The translations under genes and the position numbers were made by a program. Shown piece after piece: positions 1 through 7,063 of a DNA stretch of 16,488 bases; within the stretch, counting starts at the first letter, position 1; every line of letters starts with the position of its first letter. A model generated the notes under the pieces. That model did no database searches and had not been told where the DNA came from. It saw only the letters and a list, made by a program, of their open reading frames with translations. Location of the stretch: contig DAOVNI010000006.1 in assembly GCA_030630315.1 (NCBI GenBank), positions 1-16,488 of the forward strand, read 5' to 3'. The stretch is from Phycisphaerae bacterium. GTDB lineage: Bacteria; Planctomycetota; Phycisphaerae; Sedimentisphaerales; Anaerobacaceae.

Positions 1-180
1 ATTCAAAGGCAGTCCCATCACAATGGCTTCGACATTTTCGGTCTGGACTACATCCGCAATCTTTTTCAGGAGGTCTTTTTGGCCCTGTATTACAGCGAGC
101 GGTGAGGCAATTGTCTCGTCGTGGTCACAGATTGCCAATCCCGTTCGCTTATCACCATAATCTATTGCGAGATATCTCAT
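1..180 (-). CDS. ruvX: Putative pre-16S rRNA nuclease / Holliday junction resolvase-like RuvX (YqgF), N-terminal part
   Basis: Only the first 60 codons are inside the window; the gene continues past position 1. The ATG is at 178-180. The protein opens with MRYLAIDYGDKRTGLAICD, the signature of the YqgF/RuvX RNase-H-like fold, with the family's first catalytic aspartate at residue 7 and the GxxRxG turn after it. The stretch around residues 50-60 (VEAIVMGLPLN) matches the second strand and the conserved GLP. Members process the 5' end of 16S rRNA and were first proposed as Holliday junction resolvases; both roles are family knowledge. The start lies 36 bases after the manC-like stop, with a weak AGGA about 11 bases upstream, so it is probably the last seen gene of the pgi run. 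Confidence 0.9.
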   Translation of the reverse strand, partial: MRYLAIDYGDKRTGLAICDHDETIASPLAVIQGQKDLLKKIADVVQTENVEAIVMGLPLN

Positions 181-216
181 TGTTTTTGTTCCTATATCGT
201 GTTGTGTACGATTCTG

Positions 217-1305
217 TTATAGGAATTTTTCTCCGGTGTGCTGCTTTATCAACTTGAGCAGCTCCTTCAGCCGCTGGGTCTGGTCGGCGTGACAAATGAG
301 CGTTGCGTCGGGGCTGTGGGCTACGACGATATTTTCCAGGCCAATGGCGGCGATTAAATGGCCCTGGTCTTCGGTAATCAGGATAGAGTTTTTACAATCG
401 AGCAGCTCGCTTGAGCCGGCAACGACGATGTTATTGTTCTTGTCGGAACTGATAATGTCGGCGAGGGCGGCGAAGGAGCCCATATCGAGCCAGCGACAGT
501 CCAACTTTATGGCATAAACTTTTTCGGCCTTTTCCATAACGGCGTAGTCGATGCTGATTTTGGGTAATTTTACGAACCACTCCTGGAGGGTTTTCTGTTG
601 TTCCGGGCTGTCCCAGTCAGCTTGAATTCTGCGGAGAGGTTTGGCAGCTTCGGGCAGGAATTTTTCCAGGTTGGCCAAGATTGTTTTTGCCTTCCAGACG
701 AACATGCCGGAGTTCCAGAAGTACCGGCCGGTGTTGAGATATTCTTTTGCGGTTTTTTCGTCCGGCTTTTCCCTGAATGCTTCGACGGAATAAATTTTGT
801 TTTCGCAATCGGGGCACTTTCGGGCATCGGCACATTTTACATAACCAAGCTGGGTGCTGGGGAAGGTCGGCTGGATGCCGAAGGTAATCATATCATCCGG
901 ATTATTATTGACAAAGGTCAGGGCATCTTTGACGGCCTGCTGGAGTACTTCGGCAGGCTCTATTATCTGGTCGGCGGTAACGACAGCCATCGCGGCATCG
1001 GGGTCATATTTTGTCAAGACGGCTGCGGCCAATCCTACGGTACCGGCGGTATCGCGAACGGCGGGCTCGGCGATGACGTTATTAAACGGCAATTCGGGTA
1101 GGTCTTCGCGGACGAGGTCTGCATAGCCGGCGTTTGTGAGAATGATTATGTTTCTCGTATCGAATATCGGTGAGAGTCGCTCAAAACAACAGCGCAGAAG
1201 TGTCTGGCCATCGAGAAGCTTTAAGACCTGTTTTGGACGTTTTTTTCGGCTGAGCGGCCATAATCTTTTTCCGGTGCCCCCTGCCATTATCACCGCATAG
1301 TCCAT
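217..1305 (-). CDS. manC: Mannose-1-phosphate guanylyltransferase (GDP-mannose pyrophosphorylase)
   Basis: Converts mannose-1-phosphate and GTP to GDP-mannose in the cytoplasm, feeding polysaccharide and glycan synthesis. From the chosen start MDYAVIMAGG, the nucleotide-binding signature GGTGKRLWPLSR..RPKQ covers residues 9-25. AEPAVRDTAGT (79-89) matches the EPxxRNTAP region, FREKP (177-181) is the usual F-x-EKP strand, WNSGMF (197-202) follows, and SIDYAVMEK lies further on. At 362 residues it is the short single-domain type without the phosphomannose isomerase domain of AlgA-type enzymes. Two oddities: ADQ at 111-113 where most members have ADH, and a CPDC pair (164-167) in a loop. ATG at 1303-1305 was preferred because AAGGGG lies 6-7 bases before it; an upstream in-frame start at 1350 would overlap the preceding gene by 32 bases. 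Confidence 0.9.
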   Translation of the reverse strand: MDYAVIMAGGTGKRLWPLSRKKRPKQVLKLLDGQTLLRCCFERLSPIFDTRNIIILTNAGYADLVREDLPELPFNNVIAEPAVRDTAGTVGLAAAVLTKYDPDAAMAVVTADQIIEPAEVLQQAVKDALTFVNNNPDDMITFGIQPTFPSTQLGYVKCADARKCPDCENKIYSVEAFREKPDEKTAKEYLNTGRYFWNSGMFVWKAKTILANLEKFLPEAAKPLRRIQADWDSPEQQKTLQEWFVKLPKISIDYAVMEKAEKVYAIKLDCRWLDMGSFAALADIISSDKNNNIVVAGSSELLDCKNSILITEDQGHLIAAIGLENIVVAHSPDATLICHADQTQRLKELLKLIKQHTGEKFL

Positions 1306-1318
1306 TACCATCCCCTTT

Positions 1319-2320
1319 TCAAGTGAAGACAAAAAATAACACGGGCACAACGATTACAGCAAAGGCTGCCATAGTAACCACCCAGAGTGCACTGGCCAAC
1401 GGGCCGTCTAAATCAAAAACATTGCTCATTGTCACCATAAGTACAGCACTCGGAGTAGCTGATAGAACAATTATCACTTTTTCGACCAAGCCGTCTAAGT
1501 TTCGTCCGGTCAGTGCCAGCAGCCAGATAATCAGAAAAGCCGCTGCCGGTGTTAGAATAAATTTTACCGCAGCGAGCGGAAAATACAAGTTTATATAGTT
1601 TTTGAGCCGAGATAATTTTACCCGCAGGCCAATTGCGAAAAATGACAGGCTGGAGGCGATGTAAACGAAGACGTCAATAATATGAAATTTCGACACGAAA
1701 TCGGGGGGTTTGACATTGGTCAAATTCAGAATTATGGCTGTTATTACGGCCGGAATCGCAAGACAACGGGGGTCCAGGACCTGGCTGAGTCTGAATCCGG
1801 CGTTGGAGTCCTTCAATCGAAGTTCCCGCACCTTCAGCAGAGGAAGAAAGACAAGATACAAAGTCGGTAAATAAAGTAAGAGGTATATGTTGGCCAGGGC
1901 GAGACCGACCGCACCAAATAAAGCATAGCAGACGAACGCCCCGCCGGTATATCCGATATTGCTGAGGCCCCCCGCCAGAATGAGTGTCAATTGGCTTCTT
2001 CGGTCGAGCTTTAGGAAAGAAAAGAGCCCTATTGAAAGAGCGGTGCTTGTCAGCATCAAACATAAGCCGACTATGGGCAGCCAAATGAGCTGGCGGCTCA
2101 ACTGCATGCGCCAGATTACGAGCAGAGCGATGAGCCAATTGAAGGTGACCAGGACGGCGGTCATTATTTTTTTGGCCAGGCGCTCCGGCACCCTAAATCG
2201 ATTGCTTGCGAGGTAACCGGATGTCAGGCCTCCTACTAACACTGCAAACATACTTGCAAGACGAAGGCGAGAATCTATTGCAGACAAATGTGCTAAAACA
2301 TTGAAAAAAACCAGGTGCAT
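1319..2320 (-). CDS. AEC-family permease (auxin efflux carrier-like transporter)
   Basis: A 333-residue hydrophobic inner-membrane protein with about ten predicted helices (roughly 21-40, 52-71, 78-101, 111-135, 138-162, 186-202, 215-233, 246-270, 280-299, 308-331). The centre carries GGLSNIGYTGGAFV (117-130), which fits the N-x-G-x-x-G-x-P-like crossover of AEC carriers. The last two helices, with the LSATPSAVLM and ASALWVVTM segments, look like the family's second repeat. Members move malate, malonate and other small anions or metabolites; the substrate here cannot be read from sequence. Its ATG shares one base with the pgi stop (TGATG), so translation is probably coupled, and it ends 13 bases before the guanylyltransferase start. 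Family call is fair, substrate unknown. Confidence 0.75.
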   Translation of the reverse strand: MHLVFFNVLAHLSAIDSRLRLASMFAVLVGGLTSGYLASNRFRVPERLAKKIMTAVLVTFNWLIALLVIWRMQLSRQLIWLPIVGLCLMLTSTALSIGLFSFLKLDRRSQLTLILAGGLSNIGYTGGAFVCYALFGAVGLALANIYLLLYLPTLYLVFLPLLKVRELRLKDSNAGFRLSQVLDPRCLAIPAVITAIILNLTNVKPPDFVSKFHIIDVFVYIASSLSFFAIGLRVKLSRLKNYINLYFPLAAVKFILTPAAAFLIIWLLALTGRNLDGLVEKVIIVLSATPSAVLMVTMSNVFDLDGPLASALWVVTMAAFAVIVVPVLFFVFT

Positions 2321-3735
2321 CAGACCAGAAAGTCTCCGTCAATTTCGGTTAGAGCCCGGATTTGCTCTGCAAATTCTTCATACTCATCGCCGGGCTTGCC
2401 CATCAGGGCAAAGGTGGCTTCTTTACCTAACTCAACAGCGGGTTGGTCATAAGGATTGATATTAAATAAGGCACCAGCAAAAGACGTTGTTACTTCGTAC
2501 AAGTAAATGAACTGGCCAACAGTATATGCATTGACTTCAGGAAAGATGATTGTAAGACAGGGACGTTTGCTCTCCAAAAGGGCATACTCGGTGGCTATTT
2601 TTTCGTTGTTGAGCAGTGTACTCAAGTTTTTGCCAGCAAGAAAGTCAAGCTCAGGAGAGCAATCAGGAGAAGGGCCTATCTTAAGGTCTCTGTCAAACTT
2701 TTCAACCTGAAGGAAAGTGAACAATTTATCGTTGGGGCCCTCGCGATATAACTGCATCTGACTATGCTGGTCGGTGGCACCGAGGGCCTTAACAGGCGTT
2801 GGGCCGATGTGCACCTCACCGCCATCCAAAGCATAGGCCTTTCCAAGGCTTTCGGCCCAGAGCTGGCGATACCAATCGGCTAAATCTTTCAGGGCATAGC
2901 TATATGGCATCATTACGGAGATTTTTTTGCCTCGATTATAAAAGTGGTAATTTATTGCGGCGTTGATTGCAGCAGGGTTTTTGTAAAAAACCTCGCAGCT
3001 AACCCTGTCGTCCATATCCCGTGCGCCTGCCAAAAGGGAATCGATATCAACTCCGCACATAGCGGCACCGAACAGGCCAACGGCACTCAAGACACTAAAT
3101 CGGCCGCCTACACCCTCGGGCACTTCAAGGCTTCTGAAACCAGCATTATCGGCAATCTCGCGGAGAATGCCCTGATTCGCATCGGTAGTAGTGATTACCT
3201 GTTTTGTACAAGCATCGTGTCCGAGTTTATCTAAAAGCAGTTGGCGAACAATCATAAATTGACTCATAGTCTCTGCGGCTTGGCCGGATTTGCTGATAAC
3301 ATTAAAAATAGTCTTGTCGAGCCTGTTACTAACCCAGTCCAAAAACAAACCAAACTGGACAGGGTCAATGTTGTCAAAGACGAAGAGGCGAGGGCCGGGG
3401 CGTTGCGTGTCGTCGAGATTGTGCATATAAGGATTCAATGCGGTTTGCAGGGCGATGTTGCCGAGGGCGGAGCCACCGATGCCGAGGACAACGAAATTTT
3501 CGCATCGGTCTTTAAGCTCTGCAACCAGCTCTTTGACCTTTTGAGAAATTTCTTTGTTAAAAGGGAGGTCCCTGTATGGAGTTCTGCCGGCACGTTTTTC
3601 TTCGTTCAACTGAGACATTAACGGCGACGTTTCTTCTGCAAGTTGTTTTAATTGGTCGGCGGTGATGCCATGCTCGGGGCCGATAACCTCGGAAGTAACA
3701 TTTTTGTAGTAGAGTTTAATTTGCGATTCCGACAC
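2320..3735 (-). CDS. pgi: Glucose-6-phosphate isomerase
   Basis: Interconverts glucose-6-phosphate and fructose-6-phosphate in glycolysis and gluconeogenesis. The 471-residue protein is close to the short bacterial (Bacillus-like) type rather than the 550-residue E. coli type. Visible motifs: GIGGSALG (85-92) and SKSGQAAET (148-156) of the two SIS domains, GGRFSVLSAVG (210-220, family signature), QLWAESLGK with the catalytic glutamate at 295, TDQHSQ with the histidine at 324, and QPAVELGKE with the catalytic lysine at 438. The start is GTG at 3733-3735, preceded by AAAGGA about 10 bases upstream; no in-frame ATG occurs until near residue 40, which would delete conserved sequence. It heads a run with the AEC permease, the guanylyltransferase and ruvX; fructose-6-phosphate links it to GDP-mannose supply. 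Confidence 0.95.
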   Translation of the reverse strand: MSESQIKLYYKNVTSEVIGPEHGITADQLKQLAEETSPLMSQLNEEKRAGRTPYRDLPFNKEISQKVKELVAELKDRCENFVVLGIGGSALGNIALQTALNPYMHNLDDTQRPGPRLFVFDNIDPVQFGLFLDWVSNRLDKTIFNVISKSGQAAETMSQFMIVRQLLLDKLGHDACTKQVITTTDANQGILREIADNAGFRSLEVPEGVGGRFSVLSAVGLFGAAMCGVDIDSLLAGARDMDDRVSCEVFYKNPAAINAAINYHFYNRGKKISVMMPYSYALKDLADWYRQLWAESLGKAYALDGGEVHIGPTPVKALGATDQHSQMQLYREGPNDKLFTFLQVEKFDRDLKIGPSPDCSPELDFLAGKNLSTLLNNEKIATEYALLESKRPCLTIIFPEVNAYTVGQFIYLYEVTTSFAGALFNINPYDQPAVELGKEATFALMGKPGDEYEEFAEQIRALTEIDGDFLV

Positions 3736-3782
3736 TGGTACATTCCTTTCGCATTCGTTCTTAAGCTTTTTGCTTACACCTC

Positions 3783-3811
3783 ACCCTTGCGGAAAATCGG
3801 AGCGCAAGGGT
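3783..3811. other. Perfect inverted repeat in the leader upstream of pgi
   Basis: Arms ACCCTTGCG (3783-3791) and CGCAAGGGT (3803-3811) are perfectly complementary over 9 bases with an 11-base loop. It lies 77 bases after the isomerase-like stop at 3888 and 48 bases before the pgi start. No T-run follows on either strand, so it is not a standard intrinsic terminator. A second small hairpin (TAAGC, five T on the plus strand, GCTTA; 3762-3776) and a third right after the stop (GTGAGT/ACTCAC, 3868-3885) lie in the same 152-base gap. Possible roles are 3'-end protection, factor-dependent termination, or a protein or RNA regulatory site for pgi. No convincing promoter was found in this gap. Confidence 0.5.
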
Positions 3812-3887
3812 AAAGTGCACAACATCCCCACCAGCAAGAGGTCAAATGTACTCGACCTCGATGCCAAGTGAGTGGCCCGACTCACAC

Positions 3888-5354
3888 CTACCGTCTGCCG
3901 ATGTGCTCGACCTTGATTCCGGCAAGCTGGCAGTAAGCCTTGAACGGAAGCTCCAGGTCGCCGTATATAAACAACTGGTGGAAACCCCTTGTGTCACGCG
4001 AGTCGGGCACGTCATCCATCTCAAGCTCGACGGAAGTTCTGCATCCGCCGGCAGGCGGTGTTTCAATGTTGCGAAGGACGCGTCCGGTTCCGAGTATGAT
4101 TTTGCCTGGGCCATTGAAATCCATCACGGTAACCTTTTGGCCGATGCGCCAGAGTACCTGCATCGCCACGCCGATGTTGGACTCGGAATGAGTACGGAGG
4201 ATAAAAGGCGCGGGTGGCTTGTCAAAACCATCGAGTCTGGTGGCGCAGGTGCAGTGGGCACCCATCAGGGTGTTGTTAACGGTGTTGGGCGCGGGGTCCT
4301 GCATAAAGCCGGGCCGGTCGAAGAGAAGGTTCGTGAGGCGCGTGGAGATAGCAGCATTCCAATCGGCCTCGCAGGTGCCGAGCCCACCCTCGTCGCGGAG
4401 CCGGGAGAAAGCCATACAGGGTGGCTGAATCTCGTGGCGAGTAATGGGACCCAAGCAGTCCATCGAGAAGCCCTGGCAGTTCTCGGCAGCCATAAGACGT
4501 CGGCAGACAATGTAGTTCTTCGCAGCGTCGAGAATGTCCTTCTTTTTGGGCTCGACAATCTTTTTGGCGTTCCTGGTGTAGTATTTGGCCATGGCCCGCA
4601 CTTCATCGGTCTCCTGAACCTTCTTGAATTCTTCGGGGAAGCGTTTGCTGGGGATATAGTGGAGGGTGGTGCCGATGACGTCGAGTTTGCGGTCATATGT
4701 CTTGTTGCCTGCGACGATGCAGATGCGGGTGTTCTTCATCTCGTGGATGGTCTTGAACATCCGCAAGCCGAAGGCAAGCCAGTCCAGGTCCTGGGTTGAA
4801 GCAACAAAGACGCCGGGGATATTGCGGCTTGCCTGGAGGTCTCCGGTAAAGGAAGTTCCCATCGGACTGAAGACAATCGTCGGGATTTTGCCGCGGTTTT
4901 TGGCAATGTTGTTGGTTTTGCTCCAGGACTTGAAGCCGGGATGGTGGAGGCACATACTGATAACCATTAGGCCATCCGGTGGATTTTCTTTGACATCTTT
5001 GAGGAATTCACTGACGAGGTTATCAGTGTGGAGGGGCTCGTGGGTTAGCTGGAGGTTGACTCCAAACTTTTTGGCGGCGTCGTTGAGAATCTTAGTGTAT
5101 TGGCGCTGGCGTGCTTTGATGTCGTAGGCGGCGCCGGGCCAGCCCATCCAGTATTTGTCGACGTTCGGGCGCACGAACACGGCGCGGACAAGTGGCTTTT
5201 TGGTGGACTTCGATTCGGCGGCGAACAGCGATGAGGTGAAGTCGAGCAGGCCCATCTTCGTAGCCGCGGCCAGGACACCTGTGGTTGCCAGGAAGCTACG
5301 ACGATTCAGCTTGAGGGGACAGTTAGATGCGGCATAGTTTTTGTCAGTTTGCAT
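3888..5354 (-). CDS. Tat-exported L-fucose/L-arabinose isomerase-fold protein (first copy)
   Basis: 488 residues. A twin-arginine signal (NRRSFLATTGVLAA, residues 17-30) and a likely signal peptidase cleavage near 45 (FAA-ES) predict export in folded form. The rest resembles the L-fucose isomerase-related family (COG2407-like): SMDCLG (D299), GGLGTCEAD (E329), NNTLMGAHC (H367), RIGQKVTVM (403-411), GGCRT, and the C-terminal FHQLFIYGD (H459, GD 465-466), which parallels the H-x-x-x-x-x-GD end of FucI. These acidic and histidine residues sit where FucI/AraA enzymes bind Mn2+, so activity is possible but unproven. The ATG at 5352-5354 is set by AGGAG 8 bases upstream; an in-frame ATG at 5384 lacks such a site. 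It is homologous along its length to the protein at 7064-8515 but clearly diverged, so the pair is an old duplication. Substrate unknown. Confidence 0.75.
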   Translation of the reverse strand: MQTDKNYAASNCPLKLNRRSFLATTGVLAAATKMGLLDFTSSLFAAESKSTKKPLVRAVFVRPNVDKYWMGWPGAAYDIKARQRQYTKILNDAAKKFGVNLQLTHEPLHTDNLVSEFLKDVKENPPDGLMVISMCLHHPGFKSWSKTNNIAKNRGKIPTIVFSPMGTSFTGDLQASRNIPGVFVASTQDLDWLAFGLRMFKTIHEMKNTRICIVAGNKTYDRKLDVIGTTLHYIPSKRFPEEFKKVQETDEVRAMAKYYTRNAKKIVEPKKKDILDAAKNYIVCRRLMAAENCQGFSMDCLGPITRHEIQPPCMAFSRLRDEGGLGTCEADWNAAISTRLTNLLFDRPGFMQDPAPNTVNNTLMGAHCTCATRLDGFDKPPAPFILRTHSESNIGVAMQVLWRIGQKVTVMDFNGPGKIILGTGRVLRNIETPPAGGCRTSVELEMDDVPDSRDTRGFHQLFIYGDLELPFKAYCQLAGIKVEHIGRR

Positions 5355-5456
5355 TGTGATTTCTCCTAAAATGTAATGTTCCAATTAACTCTTCTTAAAA
5401 TACATAAGTCTATAACCAACTCCGGCTAAACCACCGGGGCTGTCAATTATCACTTC

Positions 5457-5484
5457 ATTATAACCTGCAGGAGTCGATACACAA
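5457..5484 (-). promoter_or_regulatory. Predicted sigma70-type promoter of the first isomerase-like gene
   Basis: On the minus strand TTGTGT (5479-5484) and a perfect TATAAT (5457-5462) are separated by 16 bases. This predicts a transcript start near 5450 and a leader of about 95 bases before the ATG at 5354. The spacer contains the 8-base palindrome CCTGCAGG (5464-5471). The 9-mer GTTTAGCCG occurs on the minus strand both upstream (5541-5549) and downstream (5413-5421) of the -10 box, a spacing that could suit an operator pair. The whole 249-base gap (5355-5603) shows no convincing gene. Confidence 0.55.
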
Positions 5485-5523
5485 CTCAAATTTCGTGCGA
5501 AGGTATTATCGTATATCATATAA

Positions 5524-5542
5524 CGTCGCGGGGCCGGCGACG
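5524..5542. other. GC-rich hairpin downstream of the xylanase gene
   Basis: CGTCGC (5524-5529) and GCGACG (5537-5542) can pair with a 7-base loop. It lies about 60 bases past the xylanase stop. On the minus strand it is followed by TTATATG rather than a run of T, so it is at best an imperfect terminator or transcript 3'-end stabiliser between the xylanase and the next promoter. Confidence 0.35.
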
Positions 5543-5603
5543 GCTAAACAAATAAAAATCCTGTGTAAAACACCGAAGTTCAAAATCGGTCAGTTCGAGT
5601 CAA

Positions 5604-6923
5604 TCAACTTAATTGGACATCTATCGGTTCCTTTGTGCTCTTATCGAACGAGAAGGTGCCGGTCAGTCGGCGGTCGCCACGGCGCGCGGTAACTTTGTAT
5701 TGCCCGAAAAAACCTCGGAAGCGTGCTTTGCCTCCGGCTTCGAGCGTTGTTTTGGTTTGCGTCCACCATTTGTCTTTGATGAGGCGCTCTAATTGCTCGT
5801 AAGCTGGCTTTGGCGTCATATCTGTCCGCAGGAATCCGGCTGGCGCTCTCTGCCACGCACCCTGGTCGGTGAAGTCCCACCAGGTAATGGCCCCGACGGC
5901 GGGGTGCGAGAAAAGGACACGATAAAACTCGGCCGCCTGCTCGGCCTGGCGTTTCTCGCCTTCCGGTGTGGTATTCCAGCCCTGACTTGTCCTTGGGCCG
6001 GAGACAACCGTCGTCTCGGTGAAATGCAGCGGCTTTCCAAATTTCGCAAATTGCTGACAGACGTCCCACGTGCGCTGCGCTCCCCAGTAGCGGCCGTGCA
6101 TATGCGATTGTATGCCGATGACGTCGTAAAGCGGCCGGCCGCTGTCGTCAATGAGCTGGGAGATTACTTTTCCGGCATAAGCCGGGTCGGTTCGATAGTC
6201 GTTGATGACCAGCGTGGCTTTCGGATTGGCCCTGCGTGCCGTCTTGAAAGCGGCGCGGACATAGGCGCCGATGCCCATTTTGCGAATGGCCTCGGTTAGC
6301 TTAGGTGCATTTTTCTTGCACTGGTCACGGTCGTAATGCGTCGCCTCGTTGACAACGTCCCAGATGTCGATATCACCTTTGAACCGACTAACACAACGTT
6401 CGATTCGTTTGAACTGCAGTTTCATTGCTTCTTCGGGTTCTTCGGGCAGCCATTTCTGCTCACCCCAGTTCCAGGCGAGTGGATGCCCCTTGGTCGTAAT
6501 ATTGTTGGCTTTGCACCAGCGAACAATCCCATCAGTTCGGGCATCATCGGGTTTGCCCTGCTGTCGCTCGTAATTCCACCAGTAGAAAGGCAGGGTTGCG
6601 AAGTTGAGCATCGCAGCAAAGTGCTTTTCATAGGCGGCGTTGTCCTCGGGTGTTCTGCACCGTTTTAACTTGAAGATATTGCATCCGAAGAGGAATTTGT
6701 GCTTAGTCTGGGTGATGTCCACAGCCGAGGAAGCATCCAGTGGTTTGCCGTCCGGTCCGAGAAGCCTCACGGCCACATTGCCCTTGCGGTACTTTTCAAT
6801 GCGGGCGTCAGCTTGTTCGAGAATTTGCTCTGAGGACTCCTGCTCGGCGGAAAGCATAGACGGGGATATTGCAAGCGAGGCAGCGCCCAAACCGGCGGCT
6901 TTTAGAAAATCACGGCGATTCAT
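5604..6923 (-). CDS. GH10 endo-1,4-beta-xylanase, Tat-exported
   Basis: Hydrolyses internal beta-1,4 bonds of xylan by the retaining mechanism. From MNRRDFLKAAGLGAAS the protein is 439 residues, with a twin-arginine signal (R3-R4) and likely cleavage near 26 (LSA-EQ). A beta-rich N-terminal part (about 45-85, ending LFGCNIF) precedes the TIM barrel. Barrel marks are WWNYE (115-119), GHPLAWNWGEQKWLP (146-160), IWDVVNEA with acid/base E193, GIQSHMH (270-276), FTET with nucleophile E303, and TWWDFTDQGAW (347-357). N152 stands where many GH10 enzymes have H in the HxxxWH motif, marking a divergent subgroup. About 50 beta-rich residues follow the barrel. The start is fixed by AAAGGAGG 5-6 bases upstream; an in-frame ATG at 7001 falls beside the terminator of the previous gene and upstream of the predicted promoter. 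Confidence 0.92.
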   Translation of the reverse strand: MNRRDFLKAAGLGAASLAISPSMLSAEQESSEQILEQADARIEKYRKGNVAVRLLGPDGKPLDASSAVDITQTKHKFLFGCNIFKLKRCRTPEDNAAYEKHFAAMLNFATLPFYWWNYERQQGKPDDARTDGIVRWCKANNITTKGHPLAWNWGEQKWLPEEPEEAMKLQFKRIERCVSRFKGDIDIWDVVNEATHYDRDQCKKNAPKLTEAIRKMGIGAYVRAAFKTARRANPKATLVINDYRTDPAYAGKVISQLIDDSGRPLYDVIGIQSHMHGRYWGAQRTWDVCQQFAKFGKPLHFTETTVVSGPRTSQGWNTTPEGEKRQAEQAAEFYRVLFSHPAVGAITWWDFTDQGAWQRAPAGFLRTDMTPKPAYEQLERLIKDKWWTQTKTTLEAGGKARFRGFFGQYKVTARRGDRRLTGTFSFDKSTKEPIDVQLS

Positions 6924-6954
6924 AAAATCCTCCTTTAACAAGAGTTTTAAGCCT

Positions 6955-6968
6955 TCTGCAAATGCAGA
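6955..6968. promoter_or_regulatory. Palindrome at the presumed xylanase transcription start (candidate operator)
   Basis: TCTGCA-AA-TGCAGA is a perfect 6+6 palindrome with a 2-base centre, beginning one base downstream of the -10 box at 6970-6975. That places it over the expected transcript start, a usual repressor site. The 10-mer CTTCTGCAAA at 6953-6962 reappears in opposite orientation (TTTGCAGAAG, 8566-8575) in the leader of the isomerase-like gene at 7064-8515. Inference: a shared regulator of the carbohydrate module. Confidence 0.45.
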
Positions 6969-6969
6969 G

Positions 6970-6998
6970 ATTTTACAGTAGTTCTTTTTGTCGCTCAA
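6970..6998 (-). promoter_or_regulatory. Predicted sigma70-type promoter of the xylanase gene
   Basis: On the minus strand TTGAGC (6993-6998) and TAAAAT (6970-6975) are separated by exactly 17 bases. It lies between the terminator of the preceding gene (7008-7041) and the xylanase ribosome-binding site, giving a leader of about 40 bases. The -10 box matches the consensus at 5 of 6 positions and the -35 at 4 of 6. Confidence 0.6.
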
Positions 6999-7007
6999 CA
7001 TTTGGAC

Positions 7008-7041
7008 AAAAAAGGCACAACCAAACGATGGCTGCGCCTTT
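7008..7041 (-). terminator. Rho-independent terminator of the second isomerase-like gene
   Basis: On the minus strand a 12-base stem (AAAGGCGCAGCC, pairing with GGTTGTGCCTTT through two G-T wobbles) encloses the 7-base loop ATCGTTT. The descending arm runs into six T. It sits 23 bases after the stop codon at 7064-7066. This is the clearest terminator in the window and separates the isomerase-like gene from the xylanase promoter. Confidence 0.85.
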
Positions 7042-7063
7042 GCAGTTCAAGCAATGCCTCTGG

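Noticed and set aside
598..1101. A 167-codon plus-strand frame opposite the guanylyltransferase gene
   Set aside because: No motif in the product; it lies wholly within a well-supported minus-strand gene.
1306..1350. Upstream ATG at 1350 as the start of the guanylyltransferase
   Set aside because: It would add 15 non-conserved residues and overlap the permease gene; the AAGGGG site fits the ATG at 1303-1305.
3783..3811. Inverted repeat before pgi as an intrinsic terminator
   Set aside because: The stem is perfect but no T-run follows on either strand; kept only as an unassigned hairpin.
3846..4799. A 317-codon open frame on the plus strand opposite the first isomerase-like gene
   Set aside because: Its product has no recognisable domain, and the minus-strand frame has a Tat signal, a good ribosome-binding site and homology to a neighbour. 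The plus frame is a by-product of codon bias.
5385..5603. A riboswitch in the leader of the first isomerase-like gene
   Set aside because: I compared by eye with cyclic-di-GMP and other common riboswitch cores and found no match; only small hairpins and short repeats are visible.
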